A DNA stretch of 64,000 nucleotides, taken from the NCBI GenBank assembly GCA_963840725.1, contig CAWIZY010000016.1, positions 1,054,001 through 1,118,000 of the forward strand, written 5' to 3'. This document shows positions 8,424 to 17,459 of the stretch, piece by piece. The stretch comes from CAVWDU01 sp963840725. Its GTDB lineage: Bacteria; Pseudomonadota; Gammaproteobacteria; Pseudomonadales; Halieaceae. A model generated the notes under the pieces. It saw only the letters and a list, made by a program, of their open reading frames with translations. It was not told the origin of the DNA and ran no database searches. The stretch's first letter is position 1. The number at the start of each line of letters is the position of its first letter. The translations under genes were made by a program, and so were the position numbers.

Positions 8424-9569
8424 TTAGCCTTTCTTGTGGTTGAAAACATCTATGGGCTGGACCAGGTCGCCCATATTGTTGCCAAAAGCGTTGCGCTGAT
8501 ACGTGATCACCGCCGCCATCTCCACATCATTCAACTGGCCGCCGAAGGCCTGCATAGCAGACCCTGCAACGCCATTAATGCCAACATCCAGGTGTCGGGC
8601 GAGGTCGCCGGTGGCGACTGGACTGCCCGCGATCGGCAGACCCACGCCGCCCTCGCCCTTGGCACCATGACATGCCAGACAAGACTTGTCGTAGACAGCC
8701 TTGCCGCGCTCCATCAACTCATCGAGCCCAAAGGTCTGGCCCATCAGTTCTTTCACGACAGCCGCTTCTTCCTGCTTGCCACCAATCCAGCTAGCGTACT
8801 CTTCTTTGCTGACGACGTTGACCACGATCGGCATAAAGCCGTGATCTTTGCCGCACAGCTCGGCGCACTGGCCCCGATAAACCCCTTCTTCTGCGGTCTT
8901 GGTCCACGCTTCGTGCACAAAGCCGGGGATTGCATCCCTTTTCACTGCCAGTTGCGGCACCCACCAGGAATGGATCACATCATTGGCGGTAACCAGAAAC
9001 CGCACCTTGGTATCGGCTGGAATTACCAGTGGCTCATCGACCTCCAGCAGGTAGTTGTCGCCCTTCTGCTCGAGGTTGTATATTTCGCTTTGTGGTGTCC
9101 GCAAGCTACTGAAAAAGCTGACATTCTCGCCATCCTCGTTCAGGTATTCGTACTTCCACTTCCACTGATACCCGGTCACCAGAATATCCATCTCGGCATC
9201 GTCGTTGTCGTAAATGTCGAGCAGTGTGGAGGTCGCGGGCACCGCCATACCGATCAGGATAAGGAAGGGCACAACCGTCCAGGCAATCTCAACCTTGGTG
9301 CTTTCATGGAAAGTCGCAGGTGTTACGCCGCGGGACTTACGATGATAAAAAATGGAGTAAAACATGACGCCAAACACCGCGACGCCGATGACAGTGGAGA
9401 TCCAGAAGATCGTCATGTGCAGACTGTAGACGCTGCGGCTCACCTCGGTGACCCCCTGCGGCATGTTGATCTCATTCGCAGTGCCGCCGTTCGCCAGCGC
9501 AGCAGCGCTCAGCAACATTGGCACAGAAACAAGCGCGAGCTGAAGCAGCCGCCTAGCTTGAACACACAT
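8424..9569 (-). CDS. coxB: Cytochrome c oxidase subunit II with fused cytochrome c domain
   Basis: Subunit II takes electrons from cytochrome c through the binuclear CuA centre. A signal peptide (LLQLALVSVPMLLSAAALA) is followed by two membrane helices and the CuA domain with WKWKYEY, DVIHSWWVPQLAVK and CAELCGKDHGFM. A C-terminal cytochrome c domain (from about residue 285) carries the heme motif CLACH and a later methionine in GSAMQAFGG. The protein therefore has the caa3-like layout that bypasses or supplements soluble cytochrome c. The ATG at 9569 is preferred because it gives a compact signal peptide and follows CGGAG and GGGG; an ATG at 9590 would add seven residues. It is the first gene of the oxidase operon. 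Confidence 0.95.
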   Translation of the reverse strand: MCVQARRLLQLALVSVPMLLSAAALANGGTANEINMPQGVTEVSRSVYSLHMTIFWISTVIGVAVFGVMFYSIFYHRKSRGVTPATFHESTKVEIAWTVVPFLILIGMAVPATSTLLDIYDNDDAEMDILVTGYQWKWKYEYLNEDGENVSFFSSLRTPQSEIYNLEQKGDNYLLEVDEPLVIPADTKVRFLVTANDVIHSWWVPQLAVKRDAIPGFVHEAWTKTAEEGVYRGQCAELCGKDHGFMPIVVNVVSKEEYASWIGGKQEEAAVVKELMGQTFGLDELMERGKAVYDKSCLACHGAKGEGGVGLPIAGSPVATGDLARHLDVGINGVAGSAMQAFGGQLNDVEMAAVITYQRNAFGNNMGDLVQPIDVFNHKKG

Positions 9570-9963
9570 ACCCCGTGTCTCCGTATTCATTCTCGTTTAT
9601 CGACAGGCAATCAATGCAGTAAGCCTCGAACGACACCTATTTCGGTATCGCTTCAGGCGCACACCACATTCACTGGCCAAATAACCTACAATTACCGCGT
9701 GCGGACTGCAGACGGGCTTCTCGTTCAAAGCCCCGTGCTACCGTGATCACGGTGTGCTTTCGGCCTTCGGCACTAGCCACGCGCGAGCGCGTCGCAATCA
9801 GCTGGTAATGCCTCGTGATTGCTGCAACCCTCCGCAGGCCCATCGAGGCGCCGGAATTATAGCGAAACTTGCCTGCAAAGCATACCAGCCAATGGCCGCT
9901 ACAAAGTAAGAGGCTGGCGGTAAGCGCCATTCAAGCTTGCTGGATCTGGGTCAAACACCACAT
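9570..9963. other. Divergent intergenic region between coxB and the MATE gene
   Basis: About 390 bases with no supported gene. It must hold the promoters of the oxidase operon (minus) and the transporter (plus), but no pair of -35/-10 boxes stands out. Its clearest element is the 14-bp palindrome at 9740-9753. Confidence 0.6.
9740..9753. promoter_or_regulatory. Perfect palindrome, candidate operator
   Basis: ACCGTGATCACGGT is a perfect 14-bp palindrome, about 170-185 bases upstream of coxB and about 210 bases upstream of the MATE gene. It does not match the CRP (TGTGA-N6-TCACA) or FNR (TTGAT-N4-ATCAA) patterns. A regulator binding site is possible; the regulator is unknown. Confidence 0.4.
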
Positions 9964-11325
9964 ATGGAATATTTCTCCAAGCTGGACCACAAAATATGGC
10001 GTATTGCATGGCCTGCAATACTGTCCAATATCTCTATCCCTCTGCTCGGGCTGGTAGATGCCGCCATACTCGGACACCTGGGAGACAGTCGCTACCTGGG
10101 CGCAGTGGCCATTGGCAGCTCGATACTGACGTTTCTCTACTGGGGCTTTGGCTTTTTGCGTATGGGCACTACAGGCCTGGTAGCGAGGGCCACGGGAGCT
10201 GGCGACCCGGCCGCCGCCGGTTTGGTGCTGGCGAGGTCCATCGTGCTCGCCGTCGCGATTGCACTGTTGGTTATCGTGCTCTATCCGGCCTGGCTGCCAC
10301 TGAGCCTGGCGCTGATGGCTCCGCAGTCCGAGCTGCAGCCGTTGACGACCAGCTATGCCGGTATCCGTATCGCCAGTGCACCAGCCGTGTTGGTCACCTA
10401 TGCCGTCGTCGGCTGGTTTATCGGCCTGCAGAACACCCGCTGGCCCATGGCTATCGTCATTACCACCAATCTGATCAACGTCGCACTGGACTGGCTCTTC
10501 ATAGTCGGCCTGCAGTTAGCCAGTGATGGCGCCGCCGGCGCAACTGTGGTGGCCGAGTATTGCGGCTGTGCACTGGCTCTGTGGGCGGTTTGGCGCAAAC
10601 AACCGTTTCCCGCACCCGGTCAATGGCTGCGACAGCTGGGGGACTGGCAGGCCTACCGAATACTCCTGCGCAGCAATCAGCATCTATTTGTGCGCACAGT
10701 CTGCTTACTGGCAAGCTTCGCTTTTTTCACCGCCCAGAGCGCTAAATTGGGCAGTTCGACCCTCGCAGCCAATACCCTGATGCTGCACCTGCTGATGCTG
10801 GCGGCCTATGCGATGGACGGGTTTGCCTATGCTGTAGAGGGGCTTGCGGGGGCCCGCCTCGGGGCAGGTGACCTGACCGGTTTTTTTCGCGTGGTCCGCC
10901 GCTGCAGCTTTTGGTGCGGGCTCTGCGCCCTGATTACCACTGCGGTGTTCGGACTGCTTCACCCACAGCTATTCGCCCTGCTCACCTCGCTGGATGGAGT
11001 AGGGGGTCAACTGTATGCCTCACTGGCCTGGTTACTGGTCCTGCCGCTAATGTCAGCTCCGAGTTACCTGCTCGATGGTGTCTTTGTTGGCAGCGCAGAA
11101 ACCCGGCACATGATGACCACCATGTTGTTCAGTGTCTTTGTCGTCTACCTGCCGGCCTGGTATCTGACCCAGAGTTTAGGTAATCACGGCTTGTGGCTGG
11201 CTTTTACGTTGTTCAACGCCGCCAGAGGCCTTTCACTGGGCTGGTGCTATTGGCGGCTCAGTCGCGATGGGCTGTGGCTGCCTGCAGGAAGGGTTGCTAC
11301 TTACGGGTCGGGTTTGGGTCCATAA
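9964..11325 (+). CDS. MATE family efflux transporter (DinF-like)
   Basis: Twelve-helix multidrug and toxin extrusion type exporter, 453 residues. The N terminus KIWRIAWPAILSNISIPLLG and VDAAILGHLGDSRYLGAVAI are typical of the DinF branch, with a second related half from about residue 235 (ILLRSNQHLFVRTVCLLASF). Such proteins exchange cations for drugs or metabolites; the substrate cannot be read from sequence. The ATG at 9964 is chosen because homologous N termini begin close to this point; an in-frame TTG at 9937 would add nine residues. The last 29 bases overlap, tail to tail, the 3' end of the YheV-like gene on the other strand. No SOS box was noticed upstream. Confidence 0.9.
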   Translation: MEYFSKLDHKIWRIAWPAILSNISIPLLGLVDAAILGHLGDSRYLGAVAIGSSILTFLYWGFGFLRMGTTGLVARATGAGDPAAAGLVLARSIVLAVAIALLVIVLYPAWLPLSLALMAPQSELQPLTTSYAGIRIASAPAVLVTYAVVGWFIGLQNTRWPMAIVITTNLINVALDWLFIVGLQLASDGAAGATVVAEYCGCALALWAVWRKQPFPAPGQWLRQLGDWQAYRILLRSNQHLFVRTVCLLASFAFFTAQSAKLGSSTLAANTLMLHLLMLAAYAMDGFAYAVEGLAGARLGAGDLTGFFRVVRRCSFWCGLCALITTAVFGLLHPQLFALLTSLDGVGGQLYASLAWLLVLPLMSAPSYLLDGVFVGSAETRHMMTTMLFSVFVVYLPAWYLTQSLGNHGLWLAFTLFNAARGLSLGWCYWRLSRDGLWLPAGRVATYGSGLGP

Positions 11326-11551
11326 TCGTCACCGCCTCCGCTGGCGTCTCTACCCGACGCGCCGCTGGCCGGCTGACCCGGGTTGGCAGTTCCTCCGAGG
11401 CCGGTGGTGGCGGGCGCGATTCTTCGAAGTCGCAGGCGAGGCAGTGGCGGGTATCAGTATCCAGATTGATGACAATCCGGTCCATCACCTTGCACTCCGG
11501 GCATACGGCGCCGGCAATGAAGCGCTTACGCGTTATCTTTGTCTTCGTCAT
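11297..11551 (-). CDS. YheV-like putative zinc-ribbon protein
   Basis: 84-residue protein starting MTKTKITRKRFIAGAVCPECK, with a second cysteine pair in RHCLACDFEE. The four cysteines (CPEC and CLAC about 22 residues apart) and the KRFIAGAVCPxC start match the YheV/DUF2387 family of small zinc ribbons, whose function is not established. The C-terminal third is Pro/Arg-rich and probably flexible. The ATG at 11551 is preferred over an upstream ATG at 11611 because family members begin near KRFIAG. It overlaps the end of the MATE gene in antisense. Confidence 0.82.
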   Translation of the reverse strand: MTKTKITRKRFIAGAVCPECKVMDRIVINLDTDTRHCLACDFEESRPPPPASEELPTRVSRPAARRVETPAEAVTIMDPNPTRK

Positions 11552-11674
11552 CGCTCGCTCGCCTTCCGTCTTGAGGGGTCGTGTTGCCTGCCCGGCATTA
11601 GTGTTGGTCATACTGCCGCGTGATCGCTATTGTAGCAGCCTGAACCAGCGACAGCGCATCGGGAGCCACAGATC

Positions 11675-12232
11675 ATGGACAGTAGTCGTACGCCAAATAT
11701 CCGCCGCCTGAACGGCGTTACACCCACTCTGGGTAAGCGGGTTTTTGTCGATCCCAGCGCGGTCGTCGTTGGCGACGTGACTCTGGGTGACGATGTGTCG
11801 GTGTGGCCACAGGTGTCGATTCGAGGTGACGTGCACACCATTCGTGTCGGAGCGCGCTGCAGTGTTCAGGACGGCTGCATACTGCATGTTACCCACGCAG
11901 GCCCTTACAATCCGGAGGGCTGGCCCCTGGTGGTGGGCAATGACGTCACCATCGGCCACGCTGCTACACTGCACGGCTGCACTATCGGTGATCGCGTACT
12001 GGTGGGCATGGGAGCTATCGTAATGGATGGTGCGATCGTCGAAGACGGTGTGGTGATTGCCGCCGCTGCACTCGTTACGCCGGGCAAACACCTGCGCTCT
12101 GGCTTTTTATACGCCGGCAGTCCCGCGCGAGAAGTGCGGGCATTGAGCCAGGAAGAGAACGATTATTTTCTGTACAGCGCCACCAACTACGTCAATCTCA
12201 AAGACCGCTATCTCAGCGAAACCGCTGGGTAG
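11675..12232 (+). CDS. Gamma-class carbonic anhydrase-like protein (YrdA/CaiE family)
   Basis: Left-handed beta-helix hexapeptide-repeat protein of 185 residues. Repeating turns begin at about residue 25 (PSAVVVGDVTLGDDVSVWPQ). The three metal-ligand histidines of gamma carbonic anhydrases are visible in context: ILHVTHAG and GHAATLHGC. A C-terminal helix follows (LSQEENDYFLYSATNYVNL). It may hydrate CO2, but many YrdA-type members have not been shown to be active. GGGAG nine bases upstream of the ATG supports the start. It stands alone between the YheV-like gene and aroE, convergent with aroE. In many related genomes this family is also a neighbour of aroE and hemF. Confidence 0.9.
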   Translation: MDSSRTPNIRRLNGVTPTLGKRVFVDPSAVVVGDVTLGDDVSVWPQVSIRGDVHTIRVGARCSVQDGCILHVTHAGPYNPEGWPLVVGNDVTIGHAATLHGCTIGDRVLVGMGAIVMDGAIVEDGVVIAAAALVTPGKHLRSGFLYAGSPAREVRALSQEENDYFLYSATNYVNLKDRYLSETAG

Positions 12233-12281
12233 TCACCGTGTTTCACAGCGAGGGCCCTGCAGCCTGTCCTGGATCGACGCC

Positions 12282-13130
12282 TCAGGCGGCGGCCAACACC
12301 TGCCGCAACTGACTGACTACGGGCCGCGTGTCAGGGCGCACATTGCGCCACATGTAGAACGATTGCGCCGCCTGCTCAACCAACATGCCGAGGCCGTCGG
12401 ACACGGCCCAGGCAGCATGGTGTGCCGCCCAGCGCATAAACGGTGTGGGCTCTGAGCCGTAAACCAGGTCGTAGCAACAACTGCGCTCGTTCAACAGACT
12501 ATCGGGTAATGCCGGCATCTCACCGCTCAGGCCCGCGCTGGTTGCATTGATTACCAGGTCAAAACGACGACCGGCCAGCAGCTCGTAACCACCGCCCGAC
12601 ACCGATCCCAGATCAACAAATTCGTTGGCCAGTTGGGTCGCTCTCCCCGCGGTGCGGTTGACCAGAAGCAGTTCCCTGGGGTTTTCGCGCAACAGGGGCT
12701 CGAGAATCCCTCTGGCAGCGCCGCCTGCGCCCAGTACCAGAACCCGTAAACCAACCACGGGCCAGGCGAGGTTGGTAACAATATCACGCAGTAGCCCAAT
12801 GCCGTCGGTATTGTCCCCACAGATAGCACCGTCCTGCGCGCGGGTGAGGGTGTTCACCGCCCGCGCGCGCCGGGCGCGGTCGGAGAGGCGATCAGCAAAC
12901 GTATAGGCCCGCTCTTTAAAAGGCACAGTGACGTTCAGACCGGCCCCTCCAGCTGCAAAAAAATTGCCCGCTGCGCGCTCAAAATCGTCTAGTTCGACCC
13001 GCACCGCCCGGTAACACATTTTCTGGCCGGTTTGCTCCGCAAACGCTGCATGGATAACCGGCGAGCGACTGTGCTTGATCGGGTTTCCGAAAACGGCGTA
13101 ATTATTCTGTTCGGTAATCTTTGTAATCAT
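12282..13130 (-). CDS. aroE: Shikimate dehydrogenase (NADP+)
   Basis: Reduces 3-dehydroshikimate to shikimate in aromatic amino acid synthesis. It has 282 residues. Substrate-domain motifs are AVFGNPIKHSRSPVIH, the catalytic lysine in LNVTVPFKE and GDNTDGIG with the catalytic Asp. The nucleotide-binding domain has the glycine-rich GAGGAARGI followed by VNRTAGRA, whose Arg and Thr are the pattern for NADP binding. The C-terminal GLGMLVEQAAQSFYMW is also typical. It is the last gene of the minus-strand group dprA-tsaC-hemF-aroE, 31 bases after hemF. Confidence 0.97.
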   Translation of the reverse strand: MITKITEQNNYAVFGNPIKHSRSPVIHAAFAEQTGQKMCYRAVRVELDDFERAAGNFFAAGGAGLNVTVPFKERAYTFADRLSDRARRARAVNTLTRAQDGAICGDNTDGIGLLRDIVTNLAWPVVGLRVLVLGAGGAARGILEPLLRENPRELLLVNRTAGRATQLANEFVDLGSVSGGGYELLAGRRFDLVINATSAGLSGEMPALPDSLLNERSCCYDLVYGSEPTPFMRWAAHHAAWAVSDGLGMLVEQAAQSFYMWRNVRPDTRPVVSQLRQVLAAA

Positions 13131-13161
13131 TGTCTCAGTGCGTCCTGGTTATCTGGGTCAG

Positions 13162-14070
13162 TTAACTCTCGTTGAGCCAGTCACGGTCGCAAAGGTAGTA
13201 GTCAGTCAACTCTGCCTCCGCAGTTCCGGGTTCAGGATGGTATTCGTATTCCCACCTGACCAATGGAGGCAGGGACATCAATATGGCTTCGGTGCGGCCG
13301 CCGGACTGCAGGCCAAAAAGCGTCCCGCGGTCAAACACCAAATTGAATTCGACGTAGCGACCGCGACGATACAACTGGAACTCACGCTCACGCTCGCCCC
13401 AGGGCATATCCTTGCGTCTGGCAACTATGGGGCGATAGGCCCGGACATAGGAATCACCCACCGAGCGCATAAAAGCAAAACAGGTATCAAAATCCCACTC
13501 GTTCAGGTCGTCGTAAAAGAGTCCGCCTATCCCCCGCGGCTCGCCACGATGCTTGAGGTGAAAGTACTCATCGCACCAGCGCTTGAAGCGGGGATAAACC
13601 GTGTCACCGAAGGGTGCGCAGGCATTGTGGGCCTCTTGATGCCAACTGATGCAGTCTTCACGGTTGCCGTAGTAAGGGGTGAGATCGTAGCCGCCGCCGA
13701 ACCACCAAACCGGCTCTGCTCCCGGCTTCTCCGCGACGAAAAGTCGGACGTTGGCGTGGGACGTGGGTACATAGGGGTTACGCGGATGGATCACCAGCGA
13801 TACGCCCATAGCCTGGAAACTACGGCCCGCCAATTCGGGACGCGCAGCGGTTGCCGAGGGTGGTAGAGAATTCCCGTATACATGGGAAAAGTTGACCCCG
13901 GCCTTTTCGAATACCGCGCCCTCGTTGAGCACACGGCTGCGGCCACCGCCGCCCTCTTCGCGCTGCCATTCATCGACAATAAACTCCGCACCGCCATCTT
14001 CTTCCGAGAGCTCGGCGCAGATATCGTCCTGCAGCTGCAGGAGGTAAGATTTGACCTGGTCGAATTGCAT
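13162..14070 (-). CDS. hemF: Oxygen-dependent coproporphyrinogen III oxidase
   Basis: Cytoplasmic enzyme that uses O2 to decarboxylate two propionates of coproporphyrinogen III in heme synthesis. It has 302 residues. Family segments include the FDQVKSYLLQLQDDIC start, GGGGRSRVL, HPRNPYVPTSHANVRLF, WWFGGGYDLTPYY, FHLKHRGEPRGIGGLFYDDL and the C-terminal YEYHPEPGTAEAELTDYY. All look complete. It lies between tsaC and aroE; the 88 bases upstream may hold its own promoter. Presence of the O2-dependent enzyme fits an aerobic organism with an aa3 oxidase. Confidence 0.98.
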   Translation of the reverse strand: MQFDQVKSYLLQLQDDICAELSEEDGGAEFIVDEWQREEGGGGRSRVLNEGAVFEKAGVNFSHVYGNSLPPSATAARPELAGRSFQAMGVSLVIHPRNPYVPTSHANVRLFVAEKPGAEPVWWFGGGYDLTPYYGNREDCISWHQEAHNACAPFGDTVYPRFKRWCDEYFHLKHRGEPRGIGGLFYDDLNEWDFDTCFAFMRSVGDSYVRAYRPIVARRKDMPWGEREREFQLYRRGRYVEFNLVFDRGTLFGLQSGGRTEAILMSLPPLVRWEYEYHPEPGTAEAELTDYYLCDRDWLNES

Positions 14071-14158
14071 AACCTGCCTTTTCAGCCCTTGTCTACGGCG
14101 CGACAGTATACGCGCTTCGCACCGTGTTTGGCTGCCTCAAAATCGATAAAACCTCAGC

Positions 14159-14731
14159 TTAGGCCCGAATAACCCGGTCGGTAGAGAGGTCTCTGATCAC
14201 CGAAGGACGGTCGGCGCCACCGACGGTGCCGGGTAACAGATAGTCAAGTCGGTCACCGAAATACCGACGCACCTGGAACGCCTCTACCGGCGCGCGACAA
14301 CCCGACGGATTCGCTGACGTCGACACAATGGGCCCACCCCAGGCATTGCAGAGTGAGACCAGCAGCGGATGGGCCGTAACTCTGACCGCTACACTGTCGT
14401 GCTCACCACAAACCCAGTCTGGCACGCGGTTTCGATGGGGCACCAGCCAGGTGTTGGGCCCCGGCCAGGACATGGCAAGCTTCTGCCGCTGCGCTTCGGA
14501 AAGATCCGCCAGCAGCCCATCGAGATGGTTGATGTCTCCCGCCACCAGAATCAGGCCTTTTTCCACTGGCCGCGATTTCAGGGCCAGCAGGCGTTCCACT
14601 GCATCCGGGTTGTCCGGATCGCAACTGAGGCCCCAGACCGCCTCGGTTGGGCAGGCGATAACACCACCTGCGAGCAGACTCTCCAGCGCGCGCCTGATGC
14701 GCAGAGACTGCGGATGTGCACCCGTGCTCAT
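14159..14731 (-). CDS. tsaC: Threonylcarbamoyl-AMP synthase
   Basis: YrdC/Sua5-fold enzyme that makes threonylcarbamoyl-AMP from threonine, bicarbonate and ATP for the t6A37 modification of tRNAs. It has 190 residues, the short TsaC form without the extra Sua5 domain. Motifs are GGVIACPTEAVWGLSCDP, the KSRPVEKGLILV lysine-arginine cluster, AVRVTAHPL and GPIVSTSANPSG. GAGG lies ten bases before the ATG at 14731; a GTG at 14734 directly upstream is an equally spaced alternative and adds one residue. The order dprA-tsaC-hemF-aroE is common in gammaproteobacteria. Confidence 0.95.
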   Translation of the reverse strand: MSTGAHPQSLRIRRALESLLAGGVIACPTEAVWGLSCDPDNPDAVERLLALKSRPVEKGLILVAGDINHLDGLLADLSEAQRQKLAMSWPGPNTWLVPHRNRVPDWVCGEHDSVAVRVTAHPLLVSLCNAWGGPIVSTSANPSGCRAPVEAFQVRRYFGDRLDYLLPGTVGGADRPSVIRDLSTDRVIRA

Positions 14732-14828
14732 CACTTTATTTCCTCACCAGGAGCCGACCCGAAAAATTGGTCGGGGATTTTACCAACTGAACTCAACTTG
14801 GCAAGGATGATCACGCAAGGCCGAGCCG

Positions 14829-15947
14829 TCAGACGCGCTGGTATCCGTAGTCTGAGCGTTCGACCCGGCCCGCGAGTTCGAGCACTGACAATTCAACCAG
14901 AACCCGGTCGACGGGCAGCCCGCTATGTATCGCCAGCTCATCGGCAGTCACTGCATCGCGGCCCAATAACTGCAGTAGTCTGCGCTGATTGCCCTCCAGG
15001 TCATCCTCTGCCGAATTTACCGGAGCAACAAGCTCCCGATTGACCTCACACAGGGGACCGAGCTCAGCGAGAATATCGTCGACACACTGCACCATGGTCG
15101 CCCCGTCTCTCAGCAGGCGCAGGCAGCCGGCCCCACCGCGATGCAGCGGTGACCAGGGCAGGGCAAAGACCTCCCGGCCCTGGTCTGCCGCCGTGCCAGC
15201 GGTGATAAGCGAGCCGCTGGGCAGCGCGGCTTCCACCACCAGCACCCCTAGAGACAGCCCGCTGATCACGCGGTTACGGCGTGGGAAATGATGCCTCTGT
15301 GGCGACATACCAGGTGGCAGCTCTGTCACCAGGCAACCATTGCCCAACAGCTGTTCCGCCAGGGCCTGGTGCCTGCGGGGATAAACCTGGTCTATGCCGG
15401 TAGCCATGACGGCAACCCCCTTTGCACCCGCTCGCAGACCGCCGAGGTGGGCCGCGCCATCGATCCCCAGCGCCAGGCCACTGGCGATACCCAGCCCGGC
15501 GGACCCTACCTCAGCACTGATTTGCTCAGCCAGACGCAGACCAACAGCACTCGCACGGCGACTGCCAACGATCGCCAGTAATGGCTGTTGAAGCGCTGCA
15601 ACCTGACCGCGCAGGTACAGCAATGGTGGCGGGTCGTAAAGTGTGCGTAGCAATCGAGGGTACTGATCGTCAGTCAGCGCAATGACCCGTGCATCAACCC
15701 GGCCCAGCGCTGTCTGCCAGCTGTCTATTTGCTGGCGATGGTCGTGGCTGCTACAGCCGTTGTGCTGCAGATAGCCCAGTTCATGGGTCGTGAGAGTGGT
15801 GAGACCCAACCGGTTCCAGCTTCGCCAATCCGACTGCCAGACCGCCTCGGGACTACCGAAATAAACGAGCAGACGGCTTAGTGTGCCATCATAGAGGGGC
15901 AGCAATTGCTGCAATGCCAGACACTGGCGAATGCGTTCTGTATCCAT
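14829..15947 (-). CDS. dprA: DNA-processing protein DprA
   Basis: DprA (Smf) binds incoming single-stranded DNA and loads RecA during natural transformation; it is also present in many species not known to be competent. It has 372 residues. An N-terminal helical domain is followed by the Rossmann-like core with YPRLLRTLYDPPPLLYLRG, IVGSRRAS, GIASGLALGIDGAAH, VMATGIDQVYPRRH and FPRRNRVISGLS. A C-terminal winged-helix (DprA_WH) domain starts near residue 310 (DDLEGNQRRLLQLLG). It is read between the LysM gene and tsaC. About 100 bases separate it from the LysM stop, with two TGATCA hexamers in the gap. Confidence 0.96.
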   Translation of the reverse strand: MDTERIRQCLALQQLLPLYDGTLSRLLVYFGSPEAVWQSDWRSWNRLGLTTLTTHELGYLQHNGCSSHDHRQQIDSWQTALGRVDARVIALTDDQYPRLLRTLYDPPPLLYLRGQVAALQQPLLAIVGSRRASAVGLRLAEQISAEVGSAGLGIASGLALGIDGAAHLGGLRAGAKGVAVMATGIDQVYPRRHQALAEQLLGNGCLVTELPPGMSPQRHHFPRRNRVISGLSLGVLVVEAALPSGSLITAGTAADQGREVFALPWSPLHRGGAGCLRLLRDGATMVQCVDDILAELGPLCEVNRELVAPVNSAEDDLEGNQRRLLQLLGRDAVTADELAIHSGLPVDRVLVELSVLELAGRVERSDYGYQRV

Positions 15948-16049
15948 TGATCATCCGTGATCATAACTGCTAGCGGCATACTGCAAACCCGGGCTATCGG
16001 GTGACAGATTCCCAGCTGCGCCAACTCCTTTGACGCAGCACCCAGAACA

Positions 16050-17081
16050 CTACGGATTCTTAACCTTGTCAAGAATCTTAAGTGGCCGATTGGCCTTCAG
16101 TACGATGGCGTAGCTGGCTTTTTCGAAGGACTCGAACACCATCGCGAGCCCCGCCCGGACATCGGGCAGACGCACGTTATCGCGAGCAACCTCGTCAAAA
16201 ACCAATTCGCCTGCCTGGTAGATCGCGAGCACATGGCCTATCTCGAGACCTTCCCGCTGGCCTTTATTCAGTACGACTATATCCATAGTACCGATCTGAC
16301 TGACCCCGCCATCGACGGCAATCATAAAGGCGTCTTCGATCTCGCCGGCTGGAGCTCGAGGGTGAAAGCTGGCGTCGAGAATGCGCTCGGCCATCGGCAT
16401 CAGCCGATCGGTAATACGCACTTCCTCGGTAACCCGGGTTACCTCAAGTTCCTTGACGTCTTCGCGGCTGCCGCTCAGCAATTGCGCGTTGCCAATATCC
16501 TGGGCCTGATAACCCAGTACTTCATTGGTGATGGGGTCGCGGTAGGTGTCTCCCGGCCGATAAATACCGAACGCCCGCTCACCCTCCGGGAAAGGCCCGC
16601 GGCCGAAGATTCGGTCCCCTGGCGCGCTGATCAAGTGCCCCTGGGCACCGGCCACCACATACGCAGACTCATTGATCTGCTGCGGCCCAAGAATTCTGTG
16701 GCTCAATAAAAATGCGCCGATTTCGTCCAGCGGAATAATCGGTATAGCCCGGTCCAGCGCGGTCACCTGCATGTCTGGGCTCAGTTTAACGTTCCTGCCT
16801 CGGTTGAGCCGGAGCCGCGGCGAACCGTCGACCCACACCAGATAGAGCTCGTCACCGGGATAAATGAGGTGCGGGTTTTCGATCTGGGGATTGGCTTCCC
16901 AGAGCTCCGGCCACAACCAGGGCTGACGCAAATACATTGCGGATATATCCCACAGCGTGTCACCCTTTTTTACGGTGTAGGTTTTCGGTACACCGTCGTT
17001 GAGTTCCACCGCCGCAGCCAGCCAGCTGCTGAACAACAGCAACGCGACCAACAGGCTGGCGTAAAGTGATCTGGATTTCAT
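16050..17081 (-). CDS. LysM-domain secreted protein
   Basis: 343-residue exported protein. It has a signal peptide (residues 1-24, ending SSWLAAA), then a LysM peptidoglycan-binding domain at about residues 33-80 (YTVKKGDTLWDISAMYLRQP...IYPGDELYLV). A long C-terminal region without a domain I recognise ends in KILDKVKNP. This protein type is regularly found upstream of dprA in gammaproteobacteria; its role is presumably in the cell envelope but is not established. The ATG at 17081 is chosen over a far upstream start because it begins directly at the signal peptide and has AGGGG nine bases upstream. It diverges from def. Confidence 0.88.
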   Translation of the reverse strand: MKSRSLYASLLVALLLFSSWLAAAVELNDGVPKTYTVKKGDTLWDISAMYLRQPWLWPELWEANPQIENPHLIYPGDELYLVWVDGSPRLRLNRGRNVKLSPDMQVTALDRAIPIIPLDEIGAFLLSHRILGPQQINESAYVVAGAQGHLISAPGDRIFGRGPFPEGERAFGIYRPGDTYRDPITNEVLGYQAQDIGNAQLLSGSREDVKELEVTRVTEEVRITDRLMPMAERILDASFHPRAPAGEIEDAFMIAVDGGVSQIGTMDIVVLNKGQREGLEIGHVLAIYQAGELVFDEVARDNVRLPDVRAGLAMVFESFEKASYAIVLKANRPLKILDKVKNP

Positions 17082-17459
17082 GGTACTGCCCCTGCTCGAC
17101 CTTGTTATTATCTGTCCTGATCGGCAACCACAAACATTGTGAGTCTGGCTGATAGCGCCTGACGACAAGCCTGCCGACCCGCTAGCAGCGAGCCCTCTAC
17201 CGATTGGTCATGCGACCTTATATACGTCCCGATACAGCACACTGAATCGAGGCCTCACCTGCCAGTCACCGCTGTGCAGCGAAGCACCGCAAGTTGTATA
17301 ATGTCCCCAGTTTGCTGTGGCCATACGCCACTGGCAAGCCAAAATGTGACTTATTCGAAGATACCGGCGCGCAGCGAACCGACTCGCATAGCATCGACAC
17401 AACACGAATTTACCGGACCTGCGCGCGGCGCAAGAAAAACTGACTGGGCAATCCAATCC
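17082..17459. other. Divergent promoter region between the LysM gene and def
   Basis: 378 bases with no supported gene. On the plus strand a perfect TATAAT at 17297-17302 is followed by about 157 bases before the def start, which would be a long leader. On the minus strand GATAAT-like sequence occurs about 30 bases upstream of the LysM gene, without a clear -35 box. Confidence 0.5.
17297..17302 (+). promoter_or_regulatory. Candidate -10 box for the def operon
   Basis: TATAAT preceded by TTG. The best-spaced -35 position (about 17274-17279) reads GTGCAG, a poor match, so the promoter would be weak or activator-dependent. Downstream genes def-fmt-rsmB-trkA-trkH follow with no gap above a few bases. 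Confidence 0.45.

Noticed and set aside
8436..9746. A 436-codon plus-strand open frame over coxB
   Set aside because: Antisense shadow of the well supported coxB gene; many His/Gln/Arg codons and no recognisable domain.
9740..9753. CRP or FNR site at the ACCGTGATCACGGT palindrome
   Set aside because: Spacing and half-sites do not fit TGTGA-N6-TCACA or TTGAT-N4-ATCAA.
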